From: Marinibactrum halimedae
Lineage (GTDB): Bacteria; Pseudomonadota; Gammaproteobacteria; Pseudomonadales; Cellvibrionaceae
Assembly: GCF_021234875.1 (NCBI RefSeq)
Contig: NZ_JAJQVM010000020.1
Location: 43,019-107,018 of the forward strand
Direction of reading: 5' to 3'
Length of the DNA stretch: 64,000 bases
This document shows positions 46,694 to 56,357 of the stretch, one piece after another. The stretch's first letter is position 1; each line of letters begins with the position of its first letter. The translations under genes were made by a program, and so were the position numbers. The notes under the pieces were generated by a model, which ran no database searches, had not been told where the DNA came from, and saw nothing but the letters and a program-made list of their open reading frames with translations.

Positions 46694-47308
46694 ATGGCAT
46701 TCACACGGTACTTTGCACGCTTTCGTTTTGGGACATTAATACGAAACCCCCTTTTTTGTGTTTTTTTATGTACTTTGAGCACATCAACATTGCAGGCTGA
46801 TCCGAGCAAAAAGCCTATTGATGCGCGGCAGGAGTTGGAAGCGATATTGACGGCAAGGGAAGCCTCTTTGCCCGACATGAAAGCTCGCGTTGAGCGTTTG
46901 GCGGCGGAGCTTGAACAGAAGCAATTGGAAAGTGCAGGCCTTCAAACAGAGTTATTGAAGGCAAAAGACGCTTATCGTCAGGCGAAAGTAAAAGTGAGGC
47001 GAGAACCCACGGAAGCCAATACGAAAGCCCTACCCCCCTTGCAACAACGTGTGACTGAGTTAGAGCAGCATTATGGCGAAGTAACGGCTGCAGCGTCTGT
47101 GCTCTCCCAGCAACACTTGCGTGCAAAAGCGGTGGTGGCTGATGCATTAAGTACTTTGGATATGGTAAGGGAGCGCATTTCAGCCCAGAGACAAGCGCTT
47201 GATTCATCCTCCGAAAGTACGGTGTCTGCTAACCCATCGCAACTCAGCTTTGCTGGCAAGCCCTCTGCTCAAAATGAACAGCCTCAGGAGGAAGAGAGTA
47301 AGCAGTAA
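46694..47308 (+). CDS. Exported coiled-coil protein of unknown function
   Basis: Not recognised. The ATG at 46694 has TAGGAGA 6 nt upstream. The 204-residue precursor begins with a basic region and a hydrophobic signal segment (about 16-32), with likely cleavage near LQA at about 34. The mature part is dominated by a long charged alpha-helical coiled coil (about 40-115 and 125-160, rich in Glu, Gln, Leu and Ala) and ends in a disordered Ser/Gln/Glu-rich tail. It is probably periplasmic or envelope-attached. It stands alone; no neighbouring gene explains its role. Confidence 0.7.
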   Translation: MAFTRYFARFRFGTLIRNPLFCVFLCTLSTSTLQADPSKKPIDARQELEAILTAREASLPDMKARVERLAAELEQKQLESAGLQTELLKAKDAYRQAKVKVRREPTEANTKALPPLQQRVTELEQHYGEVTAAASVLSQQHLRAKAVVADALSTLDMVRERISAQRQALDSSSESTVSANPSQLSFAGKPSAQNEQPQEEESKQ

Positions 47309-47425
47309 TGAAGACAAACAATAATAGACAAACAATGATGGAGCAAAGTAATGGCTTAAAGAGCACTCAAAATGTCAGTGAATGCGACCCCCAAAAAAGT
47401 AGACCAAAAAATATTAGAAACAAGT

Positions 47426-47451
47426 GTTGAATTTGTAAGATTGACCCATAC
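47426..47451 (+). promoter_or_regulatory. RpoH (sigma32)-like promoter of the Hsp20 gene
   Basis: GTTGAAT at 47426-47432 followed by ACCCATAC at 47444-47451 resembles the sigma32 pattern CTTGAAA-N11-16-CCCCATNT. It would give a leader of about 170 nt before the small heat-shock gene, room for the thermometer found there. Confidence 0.5.
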
Positions 47452-47575
47452 CTTTATGAGTGTGGAGAGAAAATGAAGTTAGGGGTTATCGAACACTAAC
47501 AGCGGTTTTTCTCTCATTGCATGATGAAGTTTGTTGGGCTTTGTAAAAGGCAGCAGACGGATATCAGAATCATCG

Positions 47576-47636
47576 GAAATGGTTCCAAATAGAACATTTC
47601 TAAATACTATATTGCTCAAAAGAGGATATGATTATG
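47576..47636 (+). promoter_or_regulatory. ROSE-type RNA thermometer in the Hsp20 leader
   Basis: Two hairpins end at the start codon. The first pairs GAAAT-G-GTTC (47576-47585) with GAACATTTC (47592-47600) around the loop CAAATA, with one bulged G. The second pairs ATATTGCT (47609-47616) with AGGATAT (47623-47629) around CAAAAG, hiding the AGGA ribosome site. UUGCU facing AGGA, with a G-G mismatch, is the hallmark of ROSE elements that melt on heat shock. It also tells which start is used: ATG 47634 has the correct 7-nt spacing, while ATG 47628 lies inside the stem. Confidence 0.82.
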
Positions 47637-48116
47637 CGCAATTTTGATTTTAGTCCATTGTACCGCACTTCCATTGGCTTTGACCGTATGGCGTCTTTAC
47701 TTGATAGCTTAGCGGCAACTGAGAAAAGCCAACCAAGTTACCCTCCTTATAATATTGAATTACTGGGTGAAGACCAGTATCGAATCACGATGGCGGTTGC
47801 CGGGTTTGCTGAAGGCGACCTGCAAATAGAAGCCGCTCAAAATACATTGACTGTCACTGGAAAGCGTGAACAGAGCGAAGGCAAGCAATTTTTACATCAA
47901 GGTATTGCCGCGCGAAATTTCGAGCGCCGCTTTCAGCTTGCAGATCATGTCCGCGTCGTGGGAGCATCTTTGGAAAACGGCCTTCTAAACGTTGATTTGG
48001 TCCGTGAAATTCCAGAGGCGATGAAACCACGCAGTATTGCGATTAACACTGGTGATCGAAAAGCACATTTAGAACAGGTTTCTGTCGGAGAAGAGTCGTC
48101 AGAAAGTGCTGCTTAA
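47634..48116 (+). CDS. ibpA: Small heat-shock protein, Hsp20/IbpA family
   Basis: IbpA-type proteins bind unfolding proteins and hand them to ClpB/DnaK. The start at 47634 gives MRNFDFSPLYRTSIGFDRM, the family N-terminus. The 160-residue protein has the alpha-crystallin domain (about 35-125) with NIELLGEDQYRITMAVAGF and ASLENGLLNVDLVREIPE. The C-terminal KPRSIAIN carries the conserved I-X-I oligomerisation motif. Control is likely double: an RpoH-type promoter and a ROSE thermometer. A terminator follows at 48179-48207. Only one ibp gene is present here, not the ibpAB pair of E. coli. Confidence 0.94.
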   Translation: MRNFDFSPLYRTSIGFDRMASLLDSLAATEKSQPSYPPYNIELLGEDQYRITMAVAGFAEGDLQIEAAQNTLTVTGKREQSEGKQFLHQGIAARNFERRFQLADHVRVVGASLENGLLNVDLVREIPEAMKPRSIAINTGDRKAHLEQVSVGEESSESAA

Positions 48117-48178
48117 TACGTAGTTCGCTGAATGAATGTATGACTAATTCAGTTTGAATTTATCGTTTCACTGTCTAG

Positions 48179-48207
48179 AAAAGCCACCCATTTGAGGTGG
48201 CTTTTTC
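48179..48207 (+). terminator. Rho-independent terminator after ibpA
   Basis: A perfect 10-bp stem AAAAGCCACC (48179-48188) / GGTGGCTTTT (48196-48205) with a 7-nt loop and T-run. The A-run on its left side also lets it serve the convergent regulator gene. Confidence 0.9.
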
Positions 48208-48240
48208 GTGCTTTAAGCGAAACGTTTTAGAATAAATATT

Positions 48241-49233
48241 TTAGAAAGGCTCGGCGCTGAATAATTTGGCACGAACGGTTGTGCGGTATTCGCTTGGCGT
48301 TGTTGCCATGAGCTTTTTAAATAATCCCGTAAAGTGGCCCATGTCGGAATAGCCTACTTTATAGGCAATTTCACTGATGGATAAATTGCTGGTTTTCAAC
48401 AAATCTCGTGCGGTTTCCATCCTCACTTCTTGTAAATATTGGAGGGGGGATTTACCAGTGGCGTTTTTAAACCGTCGATTAAAGGTTCGTACACTCATTT
48501 CAAATCGTTCGGCCACATCGCTGAGTCGAATCTCCTTGCCGTAATTATCTTGCATCCAGATTTGTGCTTGTACGATGTCTTCATCTGGGTGAGAGTTAGT
48601 TTTTCCTTCGAAATAGCCGGTACTTTCATAGGATTGACGAATTTCGTGGGAGAAATGGCGTTCCACATGGTTGGCAACCGTTCGGTTATAGATTCTCTGA
48701 ATGAAATGAACGGTTAAGTCCGCAAGGGCATTGACGCTGGCCGAACAGTACAAATTACCGGCTTGCGTTATAAAATATTGACGCTTTAATTGTATATTTG
48801 GGTAGCTTGTTTGAAATTGGTCAAAATAATGCCAGTGTGTAGTGGCGGGTTTATCATGTAACAATCCCGCTTCGGCTAAAAAACAAACCCCTGTTCCAAC
48901 ACTGCTAATCGTACATCCATCTTCGTAGGCACGCTTGAGCCAGTTGCATAGAGTGTGGCTGCGTTTGATGATGGGCCTGGGGTTGCGCCAAAGGGCCGGT
49001 AAGAAAATTAAGTCGGTTTCAATGACTTCATCTAAGGTCTTGTCAGGGTAGAGTTTGATGCCCGCACGGGTCGTGACTGGCTCTAGGGAGACTGCGGCCG
49101 TTTGAATATGCAAAGACTCTCTTTGGGGGGAGTTCACCCGAGCAAACGTCTCTGCGGCTCTTAGCATCTCTATGGGTAATGTTGTACTGGTTGCGAGCAT
49201 GTTGTCGCATAGAACAAAAGTTATCCTTTGCAT
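48241..49233 (-). CDS. GlxA/AraC-family transcriptional regulator with DJ-1/PfpI-like domain
   Basis: A 330-residue regulator. The N-terminal part (about 1-185) is an amidotransferase-like DJ-1/PfpI domain (FVLCDNMLATSTTLPIEML; the nucleophile-elbow position reads SVGTGVCFLAEAG). The C-terminal part (about 220-320) is an AraC double helix-turn-helix (LSDVAERFEMSVRTFNRRFK and ISEIAYKVGYSDMGHFTGLFKK). Such proteins sense small amines or related metabolites and control catabolic genes. An AAGGA site precedes the ATG. Its target is unknown; the closest candidates are itself or the divergent regulator gene. Confidence 0.9.
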   Translation of the reverse strand: MQRITFVLCDNMLATSTTLPIEMLRAAETFARVNSPQRESLHIQTAAVSLEPVTTRAGIKLYPDKTLDEVIETDLIFLPALWRNPRPIIKRSHTLCNWLKRAYEDGCTISSVGTGVCFLAEAGLLHDKPATTHWHYFDQFQTSYPNIQLKRQYFITQAGNLYCSASVNALADLTVHFIQRIYNRTVANHVERHFSHEIRQSYESTGYFEGKTNSHPDEDIVQAQIWMQDNYGKEIRLSDVAERFEMSVRTFNRRFKNATGKSPLQYLQEVRMETARDLLKTSNLSISEIAYKVGYSDMGHFTGLFKKLMATTPSEYRTTVRAKLFSAEPF

Positions 49234-49404
49234 CCGGCAAATCCTTACATCTGGTAATTAGGGCATTTTAGCCATGTTGTGAACATGCGGTCACCTCTTT
49301 TTGTGGCGCCAGTGCGCGAGTTGTCAAAGGGTTCACGCTTTTGAGTGTGCGTGAGTGGTTCGTTTTATGGTTTGAGTCGCTGGGAAAATCGACAAGAGGA
49401 AAGT

Positions 49405-49980
49405 ATGTCTAAAGATATTGGTGAGCGCCTGCGCTTTATCCGTGATGTGAGGGGTTGGTCGCAACGTCAATTGGCGCGTCGTGCAGGTGTCACAAATAGT
49501 GCAATTTCTCAAATGGAGCAAGGTCGCATAAGCCCCTCTGTGGCGTCTTTGAAAAAGGTGCTCGATGGCATTCCTATTTCATTGGCTGATTTCTTCAGTC
49601 TCGACCTTAAAGCTCAGGCTCGGTGTTTTTACCCTCACAATTCCATGCCAAATTCTGGTGTTCAAGGGGTTATTTCAAAGCTTGTGGGGTTTGATAAGCC
49701 TAATAGAGGTTTATCGATGGAGTGGCAATCATTGCCACCTGGGTCAGATACGGGAAGTAGCTTGATTACTGCGGATGAAGATCGCGCTGGCGTTGTTTTT
49801 TCTGGGGCGATCGAATTAACGGTGGGGGTCGACTCTTCGTTAATGGGCCCCGGCGATGGGTTTTATTTGTGTGCGCTAAGACCGTATCGCATACGTAATC
49901 TGAGTGAAGAGCCATGCATTATTGCATTGAGCTATTATCTTCAAAGTCGAGCAGTGGATACCTCTGTAACAGGCGAATGA
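49405..49980 (+). CDS. XRE-family regulator with cupin domain (PuuR-like)
   Basis: A 191-residue regulator. The ATG at 49405 has GAGGAAAG upstream. The helix-turn-helix spans about 9-62 (LRFIRDVRGWSQRQLARRAGV is its first half), with NSAISQMEQGRISPSVASLKKV as the recognition part. A cupin sensor domain covers about 115-185. This layout is that of PuuR, the putrescine-utilisation repressor of E. coli. No puu or polyamine gene lies nearby, so the target here may differ. It is divergent from the AraC-family gene across about 170 bp. Confidence 0.9.
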   Translation: MSKDIGERLRFIRDVRGWSQRQLARRAGVTNSAISQMEQGRISPSVASLKKVLDGIPISLADFFSLDLKAQARCFYPHNSMPNSGVQGVISKLVGFDKPNRGLSMEWQSLPPGSDTGSSLITADEDRAGVVFSGAIELTVGVDSSLMGPGDGFYLCALRPYRIRNLSEEPCIIALSYYLQSRAVDTSVTGE

Positions 49981-50071
49981 TTTCCCGCTTTGGTTTTTTA
50001 GTGGGATGTGTTTGCCCGGTGTTCAGTTGTTGCAGCCAGTGTTGCAGCCAGGGGCAATGACTGTTTAAATT

Positions 50072-50085
50072 CAAACGATTGTTTT
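50072..50085 (+). promoter_or_regulatory. PsrA/FadR-like operator before fadBA
   Basis: CAAAC-GATT-GTTTT is a near-perfect inverted repeat (one mismatch) matching the PsrA half-site pattern [G/C]AAAC-N2-4-GTTT[G/C]. It lies about 80 bp before fadB, and PsrA represses fadBA in P. aeruginosa. No psrA gene is in the window. Confidence 0.45.
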
Positions 50086-50166
50086 AAATTTGTTTTAGAA
50101 TAATGGTGATGCATGCTTAGGCCTACCTCTATGAGAAAAAATGACAATTACAAAAGTGAGGGCTTT

Positions 50167-52311
50167 ATGATTTTTGAGGGTAAAGCGTTACAAGTTCAAG
50201 AAATCGAGTCAGGTGTTGTAGAACTGCTTTTTAATGCCGAGGGATCGGTCAATAAATTTGATGATACAACGGTATCTGAGCTGGGCTCAGCACTGTCTAA
50301 GATAGAGGCTCACCCTGGTTTGAAAGGTGTGCTTGTTACCAGTGGCAAGTCGGCCTTTATCGTCGGTGCTGACATTACCGAATTCACATCCGTATTCAAG
50401 GGTGGGGCTCTGGCGATCAAGGCTCACCTTAAGAAAAACCTCGATAATTTTAACCGCTTGGAAGATTTACCCGTGCCTACGGTGGTTGCTATCTCTGGGT
50501 TTGCGCTCGGTGGTGGGTTGGAGTTTGCTCTCTCGTGTGATTTTCGTATTGCCGCAGAGGATGCCCGGGTTGGTTTACCTGAAACAAAGTTAGGGTTGAT
50601 TCCTGGGTGGGGCGGAACATGTCGCTTACCCCGAATTGCAGGTGTTCCGACGGCAGTGGAGTGGATTTGCTCGGGCAGTGATAACAGGGCGAATGATGCG
50701 TTGACGGCCGGTGTTGTGGATGGCGTGGTCGCGGTTGAATCATTAAGAGAGTCGGCATTAATCACGTTGCGTCGTTGTATGTCCGGTGAGTTGGACTACA
50801 AAACTCGTCGGGAGAGAAAGCTTCAGCCTCTGTCTTTCAATGATATTGAATCCATGATGGCGTTTGAAACCTCGAAGGGTTTTGTTGGGGCGCAAGCGGG
50901 GAAGCATTATCCCGCCCCCATGGAGGCAATTAAGGTTATTGAGCGCTCGGCAAAATTAGGTCGTGATGAGGCGTTGCCTTTGGAAACCGATGGTTTCACC
51001 AAAATGGCCTTAACAAGTGCCGCGCAAGCGCTGGTGGGCGTTTTTCTGAGTGACCAATACATCGTTAAGAAAGCAAAAGACATGGCGAAGCAGTCTGATC
51101 AGTCAGTTTCCGACACGCTGGTCTTGGGTGCTGGGATTATGGGAGGGGGTATTGCCTACCAGGCGGCGCTGAAGGGGCTGAATGTGTCAATGAAAGACAT
51201 TGCTCAGTCTGGACTGGATTTGGGCATGAGTGAAGCGGCCAAGCTGCTGACTAAGAGAGTTAATCGTGGAAAGATGAAAGCAGACGGTATGGCGGGTGTG
51301 CTCAATCGTATTACACCCACTTTGACTTTGGATGCTGAGATAGGTTCTGACATCGTGATTGAAGCCGTTGTTGAAAATCCCAAGGTGAAGCATGCCGTTC
51401 TGGCGGATGTAGAAAGTCGGGTCAGTGATGGCTGTGTGGTGGCTTCTAATACCTCTACCATTTCAATTGATTATCTTGCCGAGTCATTGAATCGCCCGGA
51501 AAACTTCTGTGGTATGCATTTCTTCAACCCGGTACATGCGATGCCGTTGGTTGAGGTGATACGTGGTGCAAAAACCTCAGAGTCCACAGTAGCTCGCACC
51601 GTTGCTTGTGCACAGGCCATGGGTAAAAAGGCGATTGTGGTGAATGATTGCCCTGGTTTTTTGATTAATCGTGTTTTGTTTCCCTACTTTGCTGGTTTTT
51701 CAATGTTGGTTCGAGACGGGGTGTCTTATCAGGCCATTGATAAAGCCATGGAGAATTGGGGGTGGCCTATGGGGCCAGCCTATTTGCTGGACGTGATTGG
51801 AATGGATACCGCTGTACATTGTGAAACTGTCTTATCGGAAGGTTTCCCAGATCGTATGGGAAAAACCTTTAAAGCTGCTATGGATGTTATGTACGAAAAC
51901 GAACGCTTAGGGCAGAAAAATGGAAAAGGGTTTTACGATTATCAAAAAGATAAGCGTGGAAAACCAAAGAAAGTAGTGAGTGAGGAAGCTTTATCACTGC
52001 TAGCGCCTCATGTTTCTTCTGCCACAGAACTTGGCCCAGACGATATTGTTGCGCGCATGATGCTACCGATGGCAACGGAAATTGCGCGTTGTTTAGAGGA
52101 GGGTATTGTCGCCAGCCCGGCTGAGGCGGATATGGCCCTTCTGTATGGGTTAGGGTTCCCTCCATTTCGCGGAGGTGTGTTCCGCTGGATGGATGACTTG
52201 GGTGTCGACAAAATTTGCGAGATGGCGTCGTCTTTCGAAAACTTGAGCCCTCTTTATCAGTCGACGGCGGGAATGTTGGATAAGGCCGAGAAGAACGAGT
52301 CTTACTATTAG
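50167..52311 (+). CDS. fadB: Fatty acid oxidation complex subunit alpha
   Basis: FadB carries enoyl-CoA hydratase/isomerase and 3-hydroxyacyl-CoA dehydrogenase activities of beta-oxidation. I take the ATG at 50167 (MIFEGKALQVQ), which matches the family start and has GTGAGGG upstream; the frame is open to 50113. In the 714-residue protein the hydratase domain (1-190) shows the oxyanion and catalytic glutamate segments GGGLEFALSCDF and GLPETKLGLIPGWGG. The dehydrogenase domain has GAGIMGGGIAY (about 322-332) and the catalytic His in HFFNPVHAMPLVEVI. fadA follows after 35 bp, so the two form the alpha2beta2 complex operon. Confidence 0.96.
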   Translation: MIFEGKALQVQEIESGVVELLFNAEGSVNKFDDTTVSELGSALSKIEAHPGLKGVLVTSGKSAFIVGADITEFTSVFKGGALAIKAHLKKNLDNFNRLEDLPVPTVVAISGFALGGGLEFALSCDFRIAAEDARVGLPETKLGLIPGWGGTCRLPRIAGVPTAVEWICSGSDNRANDALTAGVVDGVVAVESLRESALITLRRCMSGELDYKTRRERKLQPLSFNDIESMMAFETSKGFVGAQAGKHYPAPMEAIKVIERSAKLGRDEALPLETDGFTKMALTSAAQALVGVFLSDQYIVKKAKDMAKQSDQSVSDTLVLGAGIMGGGIAYQAALKGLNVSMKDIAQSGLDLGMSEAAKLLTKRVNRGKMKADGMAGVLNRITPTLTLDAEIGSDIVIEAVVENPKVKHAVLADVESRVSDGCVVASNTSTISIDYLAESLNRPENFCGMHFFNPVHAMPLVEVIRGAKTSESTVARTVACAQAMGKKAIVVNDCPGFLINRVLFPYFAGFSMLVRDGVSYQAIDKAMENWGWPMGPAYLLDVIGMDTAVHCETVLSEGFPDRMGKTFKAAMDVMYENERLGQKNGKGFYDYQKDKRGKPKKVVSEEALSLLAPHVSSATELGPDDIVARMMLPMATEIARCLEEGIVASPAEADMALLYGLGFPPFRGGVFRWMDDLGVDKICEMASSFENLSPLYQSTAGMLDKAEKNESYY

Positions 52312-52331
52312 AGCCTTAGTGTGGCGAGTAA

Positions 52332-53522
<1,191 letters not shown>

Positions 53523-53805
53523 CTTGCACATTGGCTTGATTACACGTCACAGGCGATATAGGTTTGGCACGGTTACATTTGAGTAATCCAAGGGCTCAAA
53601 TAAAGATAAATTGGCTATTTGAAGCCCGGACATTAAGTTTTTATGGAAATCTACTTAATCTTTTGTTGAACCGTAATATCAGCTGTGGCAGAATCAGCTC
53701 CGCTTTTTCAGGGGCAGTCCTGTTGAAAATGAAAGTCGTTGTTAATCAACAGGTTAGGTGCAACCCTTGCATTTAAAAGTGCTAGGTTGTACCGTCCTAA
53801 AGTAT

Positions 53806-53890
53806 GCGGACGTGGTGAAATTGGTATACACGCCAGGTTTAGGTTCTGGTGCCGCAAGGTGTGAGAGTTCGAGTCTCTCCGTCCGCACCA
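53806..53890 (+). tRNA. tRNA-Leu (anticodon TAG)
   Basis: A class II tRNA of 85 nt: acceptor GCGGACG pairs with CGTCCGC, anticodon loop TTTAGGT with anticodon TAG, a long variable arm (TGCCGCAAGGTGT region), T-arm AGTTCGAGTCTC, discriminator A and an encoded CCA. It precedes tig, as tRNA genes often do in related genomes. Confidence 0.96.
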
Positions 53891-54053
53891 TATTTCAGGA
53901 AGCTGGGCCCCTTCGGGTGTCCAGCTTTTCGTGTATTTAAGAGGCTGAAAATTAGAGTCGATTACCACTAACTCGATAGAGAATCTGTGGAATAGATTCA
54001 ACAGTGAATAATATAGAGAAAGCCTCTCATCAATAGTCATTCAGAGGAATAAC

Positions 54054-55367
54054 ATGCAGGTCTCAATTGAAGCGACTTCCGGCCTTGAGCGTCGTTTAAC
54101 CGTAGGTATCCCCGCTGAACAGTTCGACGGCGAGGTGGAAAAGCGCCTGAAAGAGGCCGCAAAAACCGTGCGTCTCAACGGGTTCCGAAAAGGTAAAGTG
54201 CCATTGAAAGTTGTTAAGCAACGCTTTGGTGCCAGTGTTCGTCAGGAAGTAATGGGCGAACTTATCAATCGTTCTTTTTACGATGCCGTAAAAGAAAAAG
54301 ACGTTAAACCAGCTGGTCAGCCTTCTATCGAGCCTACTGAGACGGCCGAAGGCAAAGATTTTGAGTATGTAGCAACGTTCGAAGTGTATCCAGAAGTGGA
54401 TGTTGCTGACATGAGTGCCTTTGAAATCACCAAATTGATCGCTGAGGTTGGTGATGAAGACGTCGAGAAAATGATCGACATTCTTCGTAAGCAGCAAGGT
54501 ACTTGGGATGTTGTTGAGCGTGCTGCCAATGATGGTGACCAAGTGCTCATCGATTTCGTTGGCACCAAAGATGGCGAAGAGTTCGCTGGCGGTAAAGGTG
54601 AAGATCAGAAGTTGATATTGGGCTCTGGCCAAATGATTCCTGGCTTTGAGTCAGGCCTTGAGGGCGCCAAAGCTGGGGATAAAAAATCTCTTGATTTGAC
54701 CTTCCCTGATGATTATCACGCAGAAGACCTAAAAGGCGCAGCGGTGACGTTTGAGGTAACCGTTAAAGAGGTTTCAGAGCAAACCCTCCCTGAGCTTAAT
54801 GAAGAGTTGTTCAATAAGTTTGGTATTGAAACAGATGACGAAACAGTCTTTCGTACCGAAGTAAAGAGCAACATGGAGCGTGAGCTTAAGAATGCGGCAA
54901 AGAATAAGCTTAAAACTCAAGTGATGGATAAGCTAGTCGATGCTAATGAAGTGGAAATGCCAAAGGCATTAATCGATGCTGAGATCGATGGCCTTAGAGC
55001 GCAGATGGCGCAACAATTTGGTGAAAGTGCTCAAAAAATGGATTTGCGTTCCATTCTTCCAGACAGCATGTTCGAAGAGCAAGGTAAGCGTAGAGTGGCC
55101 CTTGGTTTGATTGTTGGTGAAATTGTGAAAAAACAAGACATCAAAGTTGATCAAGATCGTGTTAAGTCGATGGTGGAAGAAATTGCTTCAACTTACCAAG
55201 AGCCATCAGAAGTCATTGATTATTATTTCAGTAACCAACAATTATTGGCTAGTGTTGAGTCGGTAGTGTTGGAAGATCAGGTTGTCGACCATATATTATC
55301 AGTAGCGACCGTTAACGAAGAGCAAAGTACCTACGAGGATGTTATCAAGCCTCAACAGGAACAATAA
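54054..55367 (+). CDS. tig: Trigger factor
   Basis: Trigger factor is the ribosome-bound chaperone and prolyl isomerase that meets nascent chains. The 437-residue protein has the ribosome-binding loop GFRKGKVPL (about 43-51) in its N-terminal domain, an FKBP-type isomerase domain (about 155-245: GDQVLIDFVGTKDGEEFAGG, then GSGQMIPGFESGLEG), and a helical C-terminal chaperone domain. The start follows AGAGGAATAAC. It opens the tig-clpP-clpX-lon-hupB-ppiD block. A terminator lies at 55391-55417. Confidence 0.97.
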   Translation: MQVSIEATSGLERRLTVGIPAEQFDGEVEKRLKEAAKTVRLNGFRKGKVPLKVVKQRFGASVRQEVMGELINRSFYDAVKEKDVKPAGQPSIEPTETAEGKDFEYVATFEVYPEVDVADMSAFEITKLIAEVGDEDVEKMIDILRKQQGTWDVVERAANDGDQVLIDFVGTKDGEEFAGGKGEDQKLILGSGQMIPGFESGLEGAKAGDKKSLDLTFPDDYHAEDLKGAAVTFEVTVKEVSEQTLPELNEELFNKFGIETDDETVFRTEVKSNMERELKNAAKNKLKTQVMDKLVDANEVEMPKALIDAEIDGLRAQMAQQFGESAQKMDLRSILPDSMFEEQGKRRVALGLIVGEIVKKQDIKVDQDRVKSMVEEIASTYQEPSEVIDYYFSNQQLLASVESVVLEDQVVDHILSVATVNEEQSTYEDVIKPQQEQ

Positions 55368-55390
55368 GTATTGTTGCTTTCGTAGAAGAA

Positions 55391-55417
55391 AACGCCGCGT
55401 TTATCGCGGCGTTTTTG
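55391..55417 (+). terminator. Rho-independent terminator after tig
   Basis: A perfect 9-bp G/C-rich stem AACGCCGCG (55391-55399) / CGCGGCGTT (55405-55413) with the loop TTTAT, followed by TTT. It makes clpP a separate transcription unit. Confidence 0.9.
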
Positions 55418-55519
55418 TTGGTACGATGAAACTGGAATAACTAATGTAGTCGAGTTAAGCTGACTTAACGTAGTTAATCTTGAAAGATCCACGAAACGAG
55501 TAAGGAAAGCAAAGGTCTC

Positions 55520-56158
55520 ATGTCCGAATTTCACAACAACAATAGAGCCAGTGATATTTACGCCACTGGTTTAGTGCCGATGGTTATTGAGCAAACCGCC
55601 CGTGGTGAGCGATCTTTTGATATTTATTCCAGATTGCTAAAAGAGCGGATTATCTTCCTAGTTGGGCAAGTCGAGGATCATATGGCGAATCTTGTCGTTG
55701 CCCAACTTCTCTTTCTGGAAGCAGAAAACCCGGATAAAGATATCCATTTGTATATTAATTCACCGGGTGGTTCGGTGACGGCTGGACTCTCTATTTACGA
55801 TACCATGCAGTTTATTAAGCCTGATGTCAGCACAATGTGTATTGGTCAAGCATGCAGTATGGGTGCCTTTTTACTTACCGCAGGTGCAAAGGGGAAGCGT
55901 TATTGTTTGCCTAATGCTCGTACTATGATTCATCAACCCAGTGGCGGTGCACAAGGGCAGGCGTCTGATATTCATATCCAAGCGCAAGAGATTTTGAAAA
56001 TTCGCTCGAGGCTGAATGAATTAATGGCCGAACATACAGGTCAAAGTATCGAGACCATTGAAAAAGATACAGAGCGAGACAACTTTATGAGTGCTGCGGA
56101 ATCGGCAGAATATGGGTTGGTTGATAAGGTTGTTGAACGTCGCTCAATGCCAGCTTAA
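55520..56158 (+). CDS. clpP: ATP-dependent Clp protease proteolytic subunit
   Basis: ClpP forms the double-heptamer peptidase that works with ClpX or ClpA. In the 212-residue protein the catalytic Ser113 lies in [11 protein letters not shown] and His138 in TMIHQPSGG; the Asp is in the following helix region. [12 protein letters not shown] forms the oxyanion area. A short N-terminal propeptide (about 15 residues before LVPMVIEQ) is expected to be removed. A CTTGAAA element at 55479-55485 resembles a sigma32 -35 box, but no matching -10 box follows. Confidence 0.97.
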   Translation: MSEFHNNNRASDIYATGLVPMVIEQTARGERSFDIYSRLLKERIIFLVGQVEDHMANLVVAQLLFLEAENPDKDIHLYINSPGGSVTAGLSIYDTMQFIKPDVSTMCIGQACSMGAFLLTAGAKGKRYCLPNARTMIHQPSGGAQGQASDIHIQAQEILKIRSRLNELMAEHTGQSIETIEKDTERDNFMSAAESAEYGLVDKVVERRSMPA

Positions 56159-56248
56159 ATTGATACTATAGCGAAGGTGAATTGGTCTTAGCAAAACAGC
56201 ATTATCTGATGAATCAGTGACTATTATTTTTAGCGATTATTGTTTAGT

Positions 56249-56260
56249 GTAAGCGCTTAC
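56249..56260. promoter_or_regulatory. Perfect 12-bp palindrome GTAAGCGCTTAC before clpX
   Basis: The 199-bp gap between clpP and clpX holds GTAAGCGCTTAC, preceded by T. The central AGCGCT with symmetric arms is the shape of LacI-family operators. It lies about 100 bp before the clpX start. No LacI-family gene is present in the window. Confidence 0.5.
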
Positions 56261-56357
56261 TTTTGATTCTTAATGATGATTTGATTCACCTTTTACAAAG
56301 TCGTTTTAATAAGATTATATTAGAATGGCAATCTAGCTTGAGAAATGGAGTGGTTTA

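Noticed and set aside
50029..50052. Direct repeat GTTGCAGCCAG before fadB
   Set aside because: Two copies of 11-12 bp, most simply slippage; no regulatory meaning apparent.
53719..53753. CCTGTTGA...TCAACAGG inverted repeat before tRNA-Leu
   Set aside because: Only 8 bp with a 19-nt loop and no T-run; could be chance.
53708..54040. Leftward 110-codon frame containing CGRRDSNSHTLRHQNLNLACI
   Set aside because: Antisense translation of tRNA-Leu; no ribosome site or family.
55479..55485. CTTGAAA before clpP as a sigma32 promoter
   Set aside because: The -35 box is perfect, but no CCCCAT-like -10 box lies at the right distance.
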